Below are positions 17,183-26,021 of a stretch of DNA of 64,000 nucleotides, in pieces. A model generated the notes under the pieces. That model did no database searches and had not been told where the DNA came from. It worked only from the letters and a program-made list of their open reading frames with translations. The translations under genes and the position numbers were made by a program. Within the stretch, counting starts at the first letter, position 1. Each line of letters starts with the position of its first letter. The stretch is from NCBI GenBank assembly GCA_965234685.1, contig OZ248539.1:310001-374000 (forward strand). Reading direction: 5' to 3'. Origin of the DNA: Fimbriimonas planktonicus. Its GTDB lineage: Bacteria > Armatimonadota > Fimbriimonadia > Fimbriimonadales > Fimbriimonadaceae.

Positions 17183-18592
17183 TCAACGTCCCTTCCGAAC
17201 GCCAGTCCGACCAAACCGCCCGTTGTTTCCTCGCGATGGCAAAGTGCGAACTTTCGGTTCGGCAGGCTTTTCTAGGGAAGCGTCGTTCAGGAAGTTGTGC
17301 CGGTACTGCATGGCTTCGGTGAGCTCGTACTCATAAGTCGCGAGATCGGCAAGTTTTGTGGCCCCAACTTTTTCGGCGAGTTGAGTGAGAAGAGCCGTGA
17401 GGTTCCCAAGTGCGCCGGTGTTCACCTTCCGATCCATCAGCGTGGCGATTCCGGCATCGGTGCGGAAAACCTCCGCTACCGTTCCCTGGATCGGCCCTTT
17501 CGTCGTGTTCAGAAGCAGAACATCGTTTGCTGGGTAGTACCGTTCGTAGGCAACTTTGAGTTGGCTGATGCGAAACTCTTCGCTCCGCTCTCCGGCGCGC
17601 TGGAAAACGGCGGTGAGTCGCTTGTCTTCGATGATTCGGAGTACGGCATCTAGGCCCTCGAGCTCCTGCTGCTGGTCGGTATCAAACACCTGGATTTTGC
17701 CGGAATCCGAAACATCGATTCCGAAGTTGCGGAAGTGTTCTTGGAATGCCGTAGGAGACTCCATTTCCATCTTCGCTAGAACCGCGCCGAGGCTGCCGCC
17801 GCCTTCGGAAAGGGCGGCAAACTGGATGACGCCGACACTCAAGTAGCCAGTGTCATAGGTGTTTACGCTCTCAAATCCCCCTTCGAGTAGGGAAACCGCC
17901 CGCATGGTTTTGCACATTTTGGGGCTGATTCCGGCCTTTTCAAATAGTGAGTTCAGTTCGTCCTCTGGCATCGCCTTAACTGGTTTTCCAGCCGCGCGGA
18001 CGCCTTGTCGGAATCGGTAGTAGGCGTACTGCTTCGGCACGGTCACGTTATCCACGTAGCGGTACTCCGCGTCATGGAACACGATCCGAAACTCGTTCGG
18101 TCGTGCGGGCTCGAAGAATCGGGGTGGTTCACCCGCGAACGCGACAAGATCTGCGGGCGCAGGACCGGGGTCGGGACTCTCGACTTGCGGCACCGTGGGA
18201 AAGCCGCCGAGGCGGTTCTCCTCGTTAGCGGCTAAAGCGCTTTGATACTCATCGAACTTCTGCTTTGCTTGAAGCCACGTTTCCCAAGCTTTTGCGGAAC
18301 CCGGTTGGATACCGGGCGATGTGACCGGAACGATGGGTGCCGTTTGGGTTGGGGGAACCTTGCCGAGTCCGCGCAGTTTGTTAAAGTTCCAGAGCCAAAA
18401 TGAACCTTCTGGACTTTGACGCACAACAAAAAGTCCTTGCTTGTTGGCGGACTCCGGCACGACCGTCGCCAGCCGTGACGGTTCTTTCCAAAACTGCGTG
18501 ATGCGGTCTCGCTCTTCCGGCAAAAAGCTTGTCTGTGCGGACGCAAAAGACGAGATGAGGGCCAGAACCGGAAGCGTGCCGTATATTCTCAT
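17183..18592 (-). CDS. Secreted protein with lysozyme-like segment, function unknown
   Basis: 469 residues from the ATG at 18592, chosen because it begins a signal peptide (MRIYGTLPVLALISSFASAQ). An extended proline-rich region runs to about residue 150. The central part (about 225-400) contains VSLLEGGFESVNTYDTGYLS and GVIQFAALSEGGG, which resemble the Glu-containing first helix and following strand of lysozyme/transglycosylase folds. The C-terminus is basic (GNNGRFGRTGVRKGR). A role in cell-wall turnover is plausible but rests on one motif region. No operon partner. Confidence 0.5.
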   Translation of the reverse strand: MRIYGTLPVLALISSFASAQTSFLPEERDRITQFWKEPSRLATVVPESANKQGLFVVRQSPEGSFWLWNFNKLRGLGKVPPTQTAPIVPVTSPGIQPGSAKAWETWLQAKQKFDEYQSALAANEENRLGGFPTVPQVESPDPGPAPADLVAFAGEPPRFFEPARPNEFRIVFHDAEYRYVDNVTVPKQYAYYRFRQGVRAAGKPVKAMPEDELNSLFEKAGISPKMCKTMRAVSLLEGGFESVNTYDTGYLSVGVIQFAALSEGGGSLGAVLAKMEMESPTAFQEHFRNFGIDVSDSGKIQVFDTDQQQELEGLDAVLRIIEDKRLTAVFQRAGERSEEFRISQLKVAYERYYPANDVLLLNTTKGPIQGTVAEVFRTDAGIATLMDRKVNTGALGNLTALLTQLAEKVGATKLADLATYEYELTEAMQYRHNFLNDASLEKPAEPKVRTLPSRGNNGRFGRTGVRKGR

Positions 18593-18688
18593 CTCAGTCA
18601 AAACCTTGTGCGCCGAGGATAGGACGTTCGTCAGCGCACTCAACTCGATTATAGGGAGAAGTATTCTGAGCTTCCCAACTTTTTTCTG

Positions 18689-20077
18689 CTACAGCACGTT
18701 TCGAGAAGTTTCGAGGTTGCGGACGAATGGATCGAGCTTGGCTCGAACCGACTCTCGGTTGAACCGAATGTGCTTCTCTGCAGTCTCTGGAGCTTCGTAC
18801 AAGGCTTCTTCCAGAAGTCGCTCCATCATCGTGTGAAGTCGTCGCGCCCCGATGTCTTCGATCTTCTCGTTAACCGCTTCTGCGAGTTCGGCGATTTCGT
18901 CGAGCGCGTCGGATGTGAACTCGATTTCCACGCCGTCTACCTTGAGCAAGTCGAAGTACTGGCCGACGAGCGCGTTCTTTGGCTCTTGCAGAATACGGCG
19001 AAGGTCGCCCCGCGTTAGGCTTTCGAGCTCGACGCGGATCGGGAGTCGACCCTGTAGCTCGGGGATCAGGTCGCTTGGCTTGGCGATGTGGAAGGCGCCG
19101 GCGGCGATGAAGAGGATGTGGTCGGTTTTGATCGGTCCGAACTTCGACTGCACGGTCGAGCCTTCGATGATCGGAAGCAGGTCTCGCTGAACGCCTTCTC
19201 GGGAAACGTCGGGGCCAGCACCGGAGCTTTTGATTGCGACTTTGTCGATTTCGTCGATGAAGATGATGCCGGTCTGCTCGGCTCGAACGATCGCCTCGCG
19301 GTTGATCGAGCTGCGATCAACCATTTTCTTCGACTCTTCTTCCACCAGCATTGGATGGGCTTCTTGCACGGTCACGCGGCGGGTCGAGCGTCGCGACCCG
19401 AACGGTCCGCCGGGTGCGCTGGTGTCGATGCCCATTTCTTCGATGCCTTGGGCGGAGAAGACCTGGACAAACGGGTTGTTGGCTTCTTCAACGTCGATCT
19501 CGACGAGCTGGTTATCGAGCTCACCCGCGAGAATTTTTGCGCGAAGCGATGCTTGCGCGGCTTGGTAATCCTCTTCGCTAATTGCCGGCTTGGCTTCGGT
19601 TTCGGCGGCGTCGTCAGAGAAGTAGTTGAAGTTGGTCTGCCACGGAGTCGGGCCGTCGTAGACCATGTCCACCAGTCGGTCCATGGCGCGGCGCTCGGAC
19701 TCTTCACGCACGGCTTCGAATTTCTCCTTTTCGACAATTCGGACTGCGTGGGAAACCAGGTCCCGAACCATCGAATCGACGTCTCGACCGACATAGCCGA
19801 CCTCGGTGAACTTAGTGGCTTCGACCTTGACGAACGGAGCGCGGGCAAGCTGCGCGAGTCGTCGGGCCAGTTCGGTTTTGCCGACTCCGGTAGGGCCGAT
19901 CATGAGGATGTTTTTCGGCATCACATCATCGCGGCGTTCCTCGGGGAGTTGCTGTCGGCGGTATCGGTTTCGAAGAGCAACGGCGACCGCTCGCTTGGCA
20001 GCTTGTTGTCCGATGACGTACTTGTCCAGTTCGGCCACGATTTGTCGCGGCGTTAGATCTTCGATGGGCAGACTCAC
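18689..20077 (-). CDS. hslU: ATP-dependent protease ATPase subunit HslU
   Basis: 462 residues from the GTG at 20077, 19 bp after the cysteine desulfurase stop; longer readings add unrelated sequence. The start LTPRQIVAELDKYVIGQQAAK is the HslU/ClpX N-terminus. Walker A is GPTGVGKTE, followed by the pore loop GYVGRDVDSMV, an HslU-type I domain and Walker B IIFIDEIDKVA. It should unfold substrates for the HslV peptidase. hslV is not next to it or elsewhere in the window. The usual short C-terminal tail that docks in HslV reads FVRNLETSRNVL. Confidence 0.95.
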   Translation of the reverse strand: MSLPIEDLTPRQIVAELDKYVIGQQAAKRAVAVALRNRYRRQQLPEERRDDVMPKNILMIGPTGVGKTELARRLAQLARAPFVKVEATKFTEVGYVGRDVDSMVRDLVSHAVRIVEKEKFEAVREESERRAMDRLVDMVYDGPTPWQTNFNYFSDDAAETEAKPAISEEDYQAAQASLRAKILAGELDNQLVEIDVEEANNPFVQVFSAQGIEEMGIDTSAPGGPFGSRRSTRRVTVQEAHPMLVEEESKKMVDRSSINREAIVRAEQTGIIFIDEIDKVAIKSSGAGPDVSREGVQRDLLPIIEGSTVQSKFGPIKTDHILFIAAGAFHIAKPSDLIPELQGRLPIRVELESLTRGDLRRILQEPKNALVGQYFDLLKVDGVEIEFTSDALDEIAELAEAVNEKIEDIGARRLHTMMERLLEEALYEAPETAEKHIRFNRESVRAKLDPFVRNLETSRNVL

Positions 20078-20096
20078 AATTTCAAGGTACCAGAGG

Positions 20097-21242
20097 CTAT
20101 CTGGCGACCCGGGATTTCTCGGTGCCCAGAATAGCCTGAGCGGCTTGGATGATTCGATCGGCGGCAAGGATGGCGTCGTTTGGGCCGATGCCGGGGCCTA
20201 AAGTGAATCGGAGCCCCTCTTTGGCTTCGGCCTCGGAAAATCCGGCGGCGAGCAGAACGTGGGAGGCTTCAAGGCTTCCACTACTGCAGGCGGCTCCGGC
20301 GCTGGCGCTGACCCCGGCGCGATCGAGGCGAATAAGCATCGATTCTGACTCGACGCCTGGGAACCGTACGTGACAGTGGGTGTTCAGGGTCGGGGTTTCT
20401 GGCGGAAGAGTCGGCACCGCACCTCCGGAGATTAGGCGCTTTAGGAGAGCATCGCGGGCGCTCTTCGTCATTGCGTCGGACATGGGCAAGGTCACGGCGC
20501 CGGCGAAGCCTACGATCCCGGCCACGTTCTCCGTGCCTCCCCGGAGCTCCCGTTCTTGGCCACCGCCACCGACGAGCGGCTTCAACTTGGTGCCCGCTTT
20601 GACGTACAGGGCACCGGCACCCTGAGGTCCGCCGATTTTATGGGCGGAAACGGCGATGAGGTCGGCCCTCAGCTTCTTGACGAGGTTGGGAATCTTGGTG
20701 AAGGTTTGAACGGCGTCGGAGAACACAAGGACTCCGGCTTCGTGAGCCTTATCTGCAATGGCCGCGACGTCTGTGATTGCGCCGGTCTCGTTGTTCGCAT
20801 GCATGACGGCGATCAGAAGGACATCAGTGGTCAGTTCTGCTCCGACTCTTTCGAAGTCAGGTCTCGTGTCTCGGCCAACGGGGAGCAGCGTCACTTGGTA
20901 GCCCAGGCGTTCCAACATCGACTGCGTGTGGAGCACGCAGTGGTGCTCGGCCGCGGAGATGAGCACGCGCCGTCGGCCTGGATCTTCGTTAGCGACCGCA
21001 GCGCCGATGATTGCGGCATTGGCGGACTCGGTTGCCCCGGAGGTGAAGAGGCATTCCCCAAACTCGCATCCAAGCGCGGTGCTGACTCGCTCTCTCGCTT
21101 GATCAATCGCGCCTTTCGCACGGCGGCCATCGACGTGGAGGCTGCTTGGGTTGCCCGACTCAAGCCAAGGAAGCATGGCCTTCCTAACTTCAGGCCGTAA
21201 GGGTGAAGTCGCCGCGTAATCGAGATAAATGCGTTTGGACAT
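20097..21242 (-). CDS. Cysteine desulfurase (IscS/NifS family)
   Basis: 381 residues, a fold-type I PLP enzyme. The Schiff-base lysine is Lys202 in SAHKIGGPQGAG, and the persulfide cysteine is Cys319 in SAGAACSSGS, whose long loop marks group I (IscS/NifS) enzymes. It takes sulfur from cysteine for Fe-S clusters and tRNA thiolation. No iscU, iscR or mnmA gene adjoins it. GGAG lies just before the ATG. hslU follows at 19 bp and is probably cotranscribed. Confidence 0.94.
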   Translation of the reverse strand: MSKRIYLDYAATSPLRPEVRKAMLPWLESGNPSSLHVDGRRAKGAIDQARERVSTALGCEFGECLFTSGATESANAAIIGAAVANEDPGRRRVLISAAEHHCVLHTQSMLERLGYQVTLLPVGRDTRPDFERVGAELTTDVLLIAVMHANNETGAITDVAAIADKAHEAGVLVFSDAVQTFTKIPNLVKKLRADLIAVSAHKIGGPQGAGALYVKAGTKLKPLVGGGGQERELRGGTENVAGIVGFAGAVTLPMSDAMTKSARDALLKRLISGGAVPTLPPETPTLNTHCHVRFPGVESESMLIRLDRAGVSASAGAACSSGSLEASHVLLAAGFSEAEAKEGLRFTLGPGIGPNDAILAADRIIQAAQAILGTEKSRVAR

Positions 21243-21366
21243 GCTCCGCTTGTTCGAACCTGCAGTTACGAGTTGCCGCGTCGTACGGTTCCCCCGTGAT
21301 CATAACCCTGGCGATTGTTAAGGATCATGCAGGAACTGCTGGGTTTTTCTCAAGAATCTGTGCATT

Positions 21367-22290
21367 TCAGAGAAACTTTCGAAACTTGGCCGGGCCAGCG
21401 AAGGTTAGGAGGTACCGCGCGTAGGTCTGCCAACGAAGCGGGTTCAGTCGCAGGGACTTTTTATAGCTACGACGGGCGTCCTCGGGCTTTCCGTTGAGCA
21501 TTTGCACCGTGCCGAGCGCGGCAAAGTTGAACGACATCGCCCCGAACTCACCGACGTCGCGGGGATGCAATCGTCCAGCCTTCAGGTTCGCGTCGAGGCG
21601 TTCGTGGATCCACTCTCGGAGCATTTCGTCGTCTCGCCATATTCGTTCGAGCTTGTGGCTCGCATTCGCTCCGTGGACGCGGTAGAGGGTGAGCGGGGCG
21701 TCGACGAAGCCAACATCGGCGACCTCGGCAACGCGGAACCACATCTCCCAGTCGCCGCTGCCGAAGTAGCGCTCATTGAATCCGCCGAGTTCGCGAAGAA
21801 TCTCGGTCCGGGCGAGGGCGGCGCTGGCGATGATTTTGTTTTCGAAGACCAGGCCAAGGAGGATGTCGCCGGTTTCGAAGCGGGGGAAGCGGAAGCCAAG
21901 CGGGTTGCCTTCGGTCCGGTTGCTGTCGCCGTCAATGAAGTAGCCGCCGGTGTGGACCAGCCCGACTTCGGGGTGAGCGTCGAGCAGCGCGACCTGTTTC
22001 TCCAGCTTTTCTGGGAGCCACACGTCGTCGTCATTGAGGATCGCGACGAGCTCGCCTTCGGCGGCGGCGAGGGCAACGTTGAGCGACCCGTAGGTGCCGA
22101 GGTTGTCCTCGTTAAAGATGGTTTTCAGGTCGGTTTGGCGTGAGAGCCATTCGCGCGTGCCGTCCGTGCTTCCGTCATCAATCGCGATGATTTCGAAGTC
22201 GCGATACGTTTGCTTTCGGATGCCATCGAGCGCCTCCGGCAAATAGCGGAAGTGGTTGTAGCAAGTGAGCAAAACCGAAACGCGGGGCAC
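21367..22290 (-). CDS. GT2 family glycosyltransferase
   Basis: 307 residues. A GT-A domain opens VSVLLTCYNHFRYLPEAL, with IIAIDDGSTDGT and the DxD-type ILNDDDVWLPEKL. The acceptor-side EMWFRVAE follows. The C-terminal about 80 residues form a helical, TPR-like extension (LGTVQMLNGKPEDARRSYKKSLRLNP). It probably adds sugars to surface glycan or glycoprotein. The GTG start at 22290 lies 4 bp after the upstream pcp-like stop, so the two genes are cotranscribed. Confidence 0.93.
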   Translation of the reverse strand: MPRVSVLLTCYNHFRYLPEALDGIRKQTYRDFEIIAIDDGSTDGTREWLSRQTDLKTIFNEDNLGTYGSLNVALAAAEGELVAILNDDDVWLPEKLEKQVALLDAHPEVGLVHTGGYFIDGDSNRTEGNPLGFRFPRFETGDILLGLVFENKIIASAALARTEILRELGGFNERYFGSGDWEMWFRVAEVADVGFVDAPLTLYRVHGANASHKLERIWRDDEMLREWIHERLDANLKAGRLHPRDVGEFGAMSFNFAALGTVQMLNGKPEDARRSYKKSLRLNPLRWQTYARYLLTFAGPAKFRKFL

Positions 22291-22294
22291 CGCC

Positions 22295-22834
22295 CTAGTT
22301 TAGTTCTTTCAGCACCGTCTGAAACCTCTGGTGCATCTCTTCTCGCGTCATATGTTGGTCTCCGGGGACGTGCAGAAAGCCAACTTTGGTGCCAGGCAAC
22401 GTGCCAAGCGCCCGGTACAGGGCATAGTTGCAGAGGTAATGTCCGGGGCTTCCGCTGAGGCCGGTGGTTCCGCCAAGGACAAGTTGGATGAGTTGAGTTT
22501 TGCTCCAGAGGGTGGACTCTCGGAAGAACGGACCATCGGGCTCAATGAGTCCGGGCTGGGTCACGCCGGCGGCGTCGGCGGTGTCGCCGATGAGATTCCA
22601 CCCGAAGAGTTCCGGCGTGAACTTGGCTCTTCCGGCCGCAACGCCGAGCATGAGCAACCGTCGCGGAGGAGTTCCTTGGCATTCGGCCAAGAACGATTCC
22701 ACCCCCGCGAACGTGACCGGCAGGATTCGGAACGGGAGCCCGGAGTTTTCGGCGAGATAGCTCGACGGGTTGTCCTCAATGTTGAGGAACGGTCCGAATC
22801 CGGTGATCAGCAGGTCGACGGCGGTGGATTGCAC
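22295..22834 (-). CDS. Pyroglutamyl-peptidase I-like protein (peptidase C15)
   Basis: 179 residues, slightly shorter than typical Pcp (about 200-215). It begins LLITGFGPFLNIEDNPS, the C15 signature. The presumed catalytic residues are Glu in KFTPELFG, Cys in SPGHYLCNYALYRAL, and His in GFLHVP. C15 enzymes remove N-terminal pyroglutamate from peptides in the cytoplasm. The pyroglutamate-binding region is shortened, so specificity may differ. It starts at GTG and lies directly upstream of the glycosyltransferase gene. Confidence 0.85.
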   Translation of the reverse strand: MQSTAVDLLITGFGPFLNIEDNPSSYLAENSGLPFRILPVTFAGVESFLAECQGTPPRRLLMLGVAAGRAKFTPELFGWNLIGDTADAAGVTQPGLIEPDGPFFRESTLWSKTQLIQLVLGGTTGLSGSPGHYLCNYALYRALGTLPGTKVGFLHVPGDQHMTREEMHQRFQTVLKELN

Positions 22835-22851
22835 TGGGGTCTATTTTGGAA

Positions 22852-24015
22852 TCATTTGGTCGGCAATTTTGCTTTGCGACGTGTGACGATGCGCTCACGG
22901 ACGTAAAATCCGGTCGCCAAAAGCATTAATCCTGCAGCACCGAGGGGCACGTAGTCTGCTTGCCTGACGATCGGCCCTTGCTTCTCTTTCTCAAGAACCA
23001 AATATGGGGGGTCTTCCCAGTCCGACCAGAACTCTTCAGTCCAGTCAGGATGCTCGCCTCGATTGAGCCGGGCAAGCATATAGGCCGTTCGCTTTTGATG
23101 AACCTTTTCCCCATCTTGTCGAACCTTTGAATACAACCTTGCCGCGCGGTTCGGTCGCGTAAGGAACTGCTTATCCTTAAGAAGCTCATTCAACTCCTCA
23201 TCAAAGAAGTCCGAGATTGGCTTTCGCGTTTTGAGGAGCTCTGCCGCCCTGTAGCGGGCGACCCTTCGTCCGGATTCAGACACGTAGTAGCCAGTCTGGG
23301 TTATTGCGGCAAATACGTCTGGAGACTCGTATGCGGCCCCCATCATCACTAAACCGCAAAGGCCGATTGCGATCTCATGATCCGTCAACGTCTGGTTTAA
23401 GTAGTTATACAGTGGCAATTTCTCCGTGCCCCGCGTATGAGCGGCCACAAATCGTAACAGTTGAAGCTGAACACGCTCTCGGCCGAAATGCGCATCGGGA
23501 CGGATTTTTAGTCCGGATTCAATCTGCGCTGCGGCTTCATCCAACTGACTGACTTCCGATTTCTTTGCCCCGCTCTTGAACCAGTTGTGAGCAATGAATG
23601 TGCCGTAGTTGGCATGGAACCGATACATCTCCTCTGAACCGGGTTTTCGCTGGGGCAGCGAGGCACGGATAACGCGCATTGCCGATTTGCTATCGCCGAT
23701 CCGGTCGTAGGCAACCGCGAGATCGTCTGCGGAATATGCATTGAGCTTTGGCTCTTTCTCGAGTGAGGCAATTCGCATCTCGTAGTACTTTTTCGGATAC
23801 CGCTCGAACCTTCCCGATGCCGCGCGGATAATGAGATCGCCAATCAAGCGTCGCTTATCCGTACTGCGTTTGGTCTGCTTGATTTCCTCAAGCAAGTTCA
23901 TGTTCTTGAGTTCGAACTCGACGGTGTCGGTGTCGTTGATGCATGCCCGACCTAACGAGGGCACGAGCAACGTTAGGCACGCAGTGGTGAGGAGGAGACT
24001 TCGGATTGGCGTCAT
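22852..24015 (-). CDS. Secreted, membrane-anchored TPR-like protein, unknown function
   Basis: 387 residues. An N-terminal signal peptide (about 1-24, ending GRA-C) is followed by helical repeats with TPR character around 85-200 (DDLAVAYDRIGDSKSAMRVIRA; DEAAAQIESGLKIRPDAHFG). Near the C-terminus a membrane helix (about 358-378, GAAGLMLLATGFYVRE) ends in a basic tail. The body is thus outside the cytoplasm, anchored at the C-terminus. It may be a scaffold; nothing in the neighbourhood fixes a role. TAAAGT lies 10 nt upstream of the ATG as a possible -10. Confidence 0.6.
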   Translation of the reverse strand: MTPIRSLLLTTACLTLLVPSLGRACINDTDTVEFELKNMNLLEEIKQTKRSTDKRRLIGDLIIRAASGRFERYPKKYYEMRIASLEKEPKLNAYSADDLAVAYDRIGDSKSAMRVIRASLPQRKPGSEEMYRFHANYGTFIAHNWFKSGAKKSEVSQLDEAAAQIESGLKIRPDAHFGRERVQLQLLRFVAAHTRGTEKLPLYNYLNQTLTDHEIAIGLCGLVMMGAAYESPDVFAAITQTGYYVSESGRRVARYRAAELLKTRKPISDFFDEELNELLKDKQFLTRPNRAARLYSKVRQDGEKVHQKRTAYMLARLNRGEHPDWTEEFWSDWEDPPYLVLEKEKQGPIVRQADYVPLGAAGLMLLATGFYVRERIVTRRKAKLPTK

Positions 24016-24151
24016 GGGAGCACGTACTTTAATAAGTGTTTCACAGTGGCGATTCGTTCAATCTTGAGATGAAATTTCGCAAAGTCCCAGGACATTGCGT
24101 GCGATTTGTCTCCGACCACTCTGACGCTATGATAGACCCGGAGATGTTGAG

Positions 24152-25198
24152 ATGATCGCCGCGCTTTTGGTTGTTTTGTCGCCCGTGGCGTGCTTTAAAG
24201 ACACTAACCTCGATTTCGAGCGGGTGATCCGGGCTTATTCGGTGCCGAATTCATCCCTTCTGGCCGAAGCGATTTCGCCCGATGGCAAGGCAAGCGGCGT
24301 CGCTTTCAACTGGACGGTAGGAGTCGTTCTGAGTGCCTGGGTCGCGGCGGCTCGGGTGGACTCCACTTTGCGGTCTGGTTTGATCCGGTATGCCGACGCG
24401 GTTGAGGTGTATTGGAACCCGCAAGGACCGGTGCCGGGCTACGACGTGCTGCCCGGCCCGAAGCCGGTTGACCGCTACTACGACGATAACGCCTGGATGG
24501 CGCTGGCGCTGGTCGAGATTTTTGAACTGACTAAGGAGAAGCGATTTTTGGATCGGGCCGAGCGGGCTCTGGAATATGCGCTGAGCGGGGAAGACACAAA
24601 CCTTAGCGGCGGCATTTATTGGCGAGAGTCGGATAAGGCTTCGAAGAACACCTGCTCCAACGGCCCGGTCGCGGCAGCTTGCTTGGCGGTAGGGAAACAT
24701 CGGGACGGAAAGAAACTTCGTGCGAAGGCACGGGCAATCTACGACTGGACGCATCAGAACTTGCGTGATCCGTCGGATGGCCTCTACTGGGATAGCATCG
24801 ACCTGAACGAGAAAATCGAGAAAACGAAGTGGAGTTACAACTCCGCATTGATGCTCCGAACAGCACGGGAACTGCGCCTGCCCGAGACAAATGAACTTGC
24901 CAAGGCTTGCTATCGGCGATGGGTAGACCCGGAGTCGCAGGTCATCCGTGACGAAGCTCGCTTTGGGCACCTGCTGTTTGAGAACTTGCTACCGCATAGA
25001 AAAGTGCTTGCATTCGATCCGGTGAAGTCCCTTGCCTCGATCCCAGTGGGAAGCGACGGCTGGTACGGCAAGCACTGGGACCGGCTTGATTCCGCAAAGA
25101 ACCGGGAGTTGATTGATCAGGTTTCGTTTTTGCGAGCGAAGAACCTAAGCGTTCTTCTCGTCGGTGCTGGTACCTCGCTGTTCGATGACTCCAAGTGA
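24152..25198 (+). CDS. Glycoside hydrolase family 76 (alpha-1,6-mannanase-like)
   Basis: 348 residues with a short N-terminal signal-like segment (MIAALLVVLSPVACF). The (alpha/alpha)6 barrel of GH76 is indicated by YYDDNAWMALALVEIFELT, which holds the catalytic Asp pair, and by SGGIYWRESD and KWSYNSALMLRTA. Such enzymes hydrolyse alpha-1,6-mannan chains. A GGAG element precedes the ATG and TATGAT lies further upstream as a candidate -10. The 3' end overlaps the convergent HEPN gene by 54 bp. Confidence 0.88.
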   Translation: MIAALLVVLSPVACFKDTNLDFERVIRAYSVPNSSLLAEAISPDGKASGVAFNWTVGVVLSAWVAAARVDSTLRSGLIRYADAVEVYWNPQGPVPGYDVLPGPKPVDRYYDDNAWMALALVEIFELTKEKRFLDRAERALEYALSGEDTNLSGGIYWRESDKASKNTCSNGPVAAACLAVGKHRDGKKLRAKARAIYDWTHQNLRDPSDGLYWDSIDLNEKIEKTKWSYNSALMLRTARELRLPETNELAKACYRRWVDPESQVIRDEARFGHLLFENLLPHRKVLAFDPVKSLASIPVGSDGWYGKHWDRLDSAKNRELIDQVSFLRAKNLSVLLVGAGTSLFDDSK

Positions 25199-25549
25199 GT
25201 AATCGAAGATGCTCTGAGCCGAGTCCATCAACAGCGGTAATTCAGACGATTCGGTTTCGAAGCCCGGATATCGAGGGGCGATCGAGTAAGGATTGATCTC
25301 TTTAAGCAAAGGAAGAATTTCGGCAACACTTACGCCGTTGTTTCGGATGAGGTCAGCTAGGAGACCCAAGTCGTGCGTCTTTGGAAAGTCGACACTGAGT
25401 TCAACAAGAACCGCTTTCAGCGCTTTCTCGGCGGACTGATGGCAGTGATATGCCACTAGGTTTTCGAGTTTCTGGGTTTCTGCGAGAACCCGTGCTCCAA
25501 GCAAGTCAGCCTTGGCAAAGTCAAGCCACTCGACCGTGTTAGGCTTCAT
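25145..25549 (-). CDS. HEPN domain protein, toxin half of a HEPN-MNT pair
   Basis: 134 residues, all-helical PF05168-type HEPN. The signature helix reads YHCHQSAEKALKAVLVEL, followed by FPKTHDLGLLADLI and PYSIAPRYPG. The R-x4-6-H ribonuclease motif of HepT-like toxins is not obvious: KTHDL stands where an Arg-His pair might be. Activity may therefore depend on other residues or be lost. The ATG lies 11 bp inside the MNT reading frame, the classic overlapping toxin-antitoxin arrangement. The last 54 bp overlap the opposing GH76 gene. Confidence 0.82.
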   Translation of the reverse strand: MKPNTVEWLDFAKADLLGARVLAETQKLENLVAYHCHQSAEKALKAVLVELSVDFPKTHDLGLLADLIRNNGVSVAEILPLLKEINPYSIAPRYPGFETESSELPLLMDSAQSIFDYSLGVIEQRGTSTDEKNA

Positions 25550-25859
25550 ACCAAACGACTCCCGACCGCTTGACTTCGCTCGTAATCGAATGTAAGTCCT
25601 CAGCCTGTCTCTCGGCCTCAGCTGGGGTTACTGGGTACAAGTCGAACGGACTCATAATCCCATACAGGCGTTCTCGGAGCAAGCCGTGGCGTTTGAAGAA
25701 GGTGAGTTCCGAGTCGATCTCAATCCACAGGTCGATATCGCTGTCTGGTCCAGCCTGTCCTCGTGCGTGGCTACCAAACAGGACGATCTTCCTCACGCCC
25801 GGCACTGCTTTCAGGCGGGAGACGATCTCATCCTTTACGCTTGGTTCCAGGGTGACCAT
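25539..25859 (-). CDS. Minimal nucleotidyltransferase (MNT), antitoxin half of the pair
   Basis: 106 residues from the ATG at 25859; a longer reading would run back into the tRNA-Leu gene and is rejected. The nucleotidyltransferase motif GS-x10-DxD is exact: GSHARGQAGPDSDID. MNT proteins of the MntA type silence HEPN toxins, in known cases by adenylylating them, and bind them as a complex. The gene begins about 28 bp behind the encoded CCA of tRNA-Leu on the same strand, so it could be read through from the tRNA promoter. Confidence 0.85.
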   Translation of the reverse strand: MVTLEPSVKDEIVSRLKAVPGVRKIVLFGSHARGQAGPDSDIDLWIEIDSELTFFKRHGLLRERLYGIMSPFDLYPVTPAEAERQAEDLHSITSEVKRSGVVWYEA

Positions 25860-25887
25860 GATACTTTTGACGTTCCAGACGGCGGCT

Positions 25888-25973
25888 TGGTGCCCGGGGC
25901 GAGACTCGAACTCGCACGCTCTTGCAAGCAAGGGATTTTAAGTCCCCTGTGTCTACCATTTCACCACCCGGGC
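25888..25973 (-). tRNA. tRNA-Leu (anticodon TAA)
   Basis: The acceptor stem GCCCGGG at 25973-25967 pairs with CCCGGGC, followed by A73 and an encoded CCA (25890-25888). Anticodon stem-loop GGGGA-CTTAAAA-TCCCT gives anticodon TAA. A variable arm and the TTCGAGTC T-loop follow, as in class II tRNA-Leu. It decodes UUA/UUG. The MNT-HEPN genes follow directly downstream on the same strand. TACAAT at 26002-25997 could be its -10. Confidence 0.95.
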
Positions 25974-25985
25974 TCCGGCTCAGAG

Positions 25986-26013
25986 GCCGCCCCTAGATTG
26001 TACTAGGGGCGGC
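25986..26013. terminator. Stem-loop between the S9 peptidase gene and tRNA-Leu
   Basis: GCCGCCCCTAG at 25986-25996 and CTAGGGGCGGC at 26003-26013 form an 11-bp perfect stem with the 6-nt loop ATTGTA. It lies just past the stop of the S9 peptidase gene but lacks a U-run on the minus strand. The loop, read on the minus strand, is TACAAT, a good -10 hexamer for the tRNA. Confidence 0.5.
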
Positions 26014-26021
26014 TTTCGACG

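Noticed and set aside
19088..20056. Open frame of 322 codons opposite hslU
   Set aside because: Low-complexity Asp/Gly/Phe sequence mirroring hslU codons.
25860..25931. 24-residue N-terminal extension of the MNT protein
   Set aside because: It is a reading of the tRNA-Leu 3' end (CEFESRPGHQ is a typical tRNA shadow); the ATG at 25859 is the better start.
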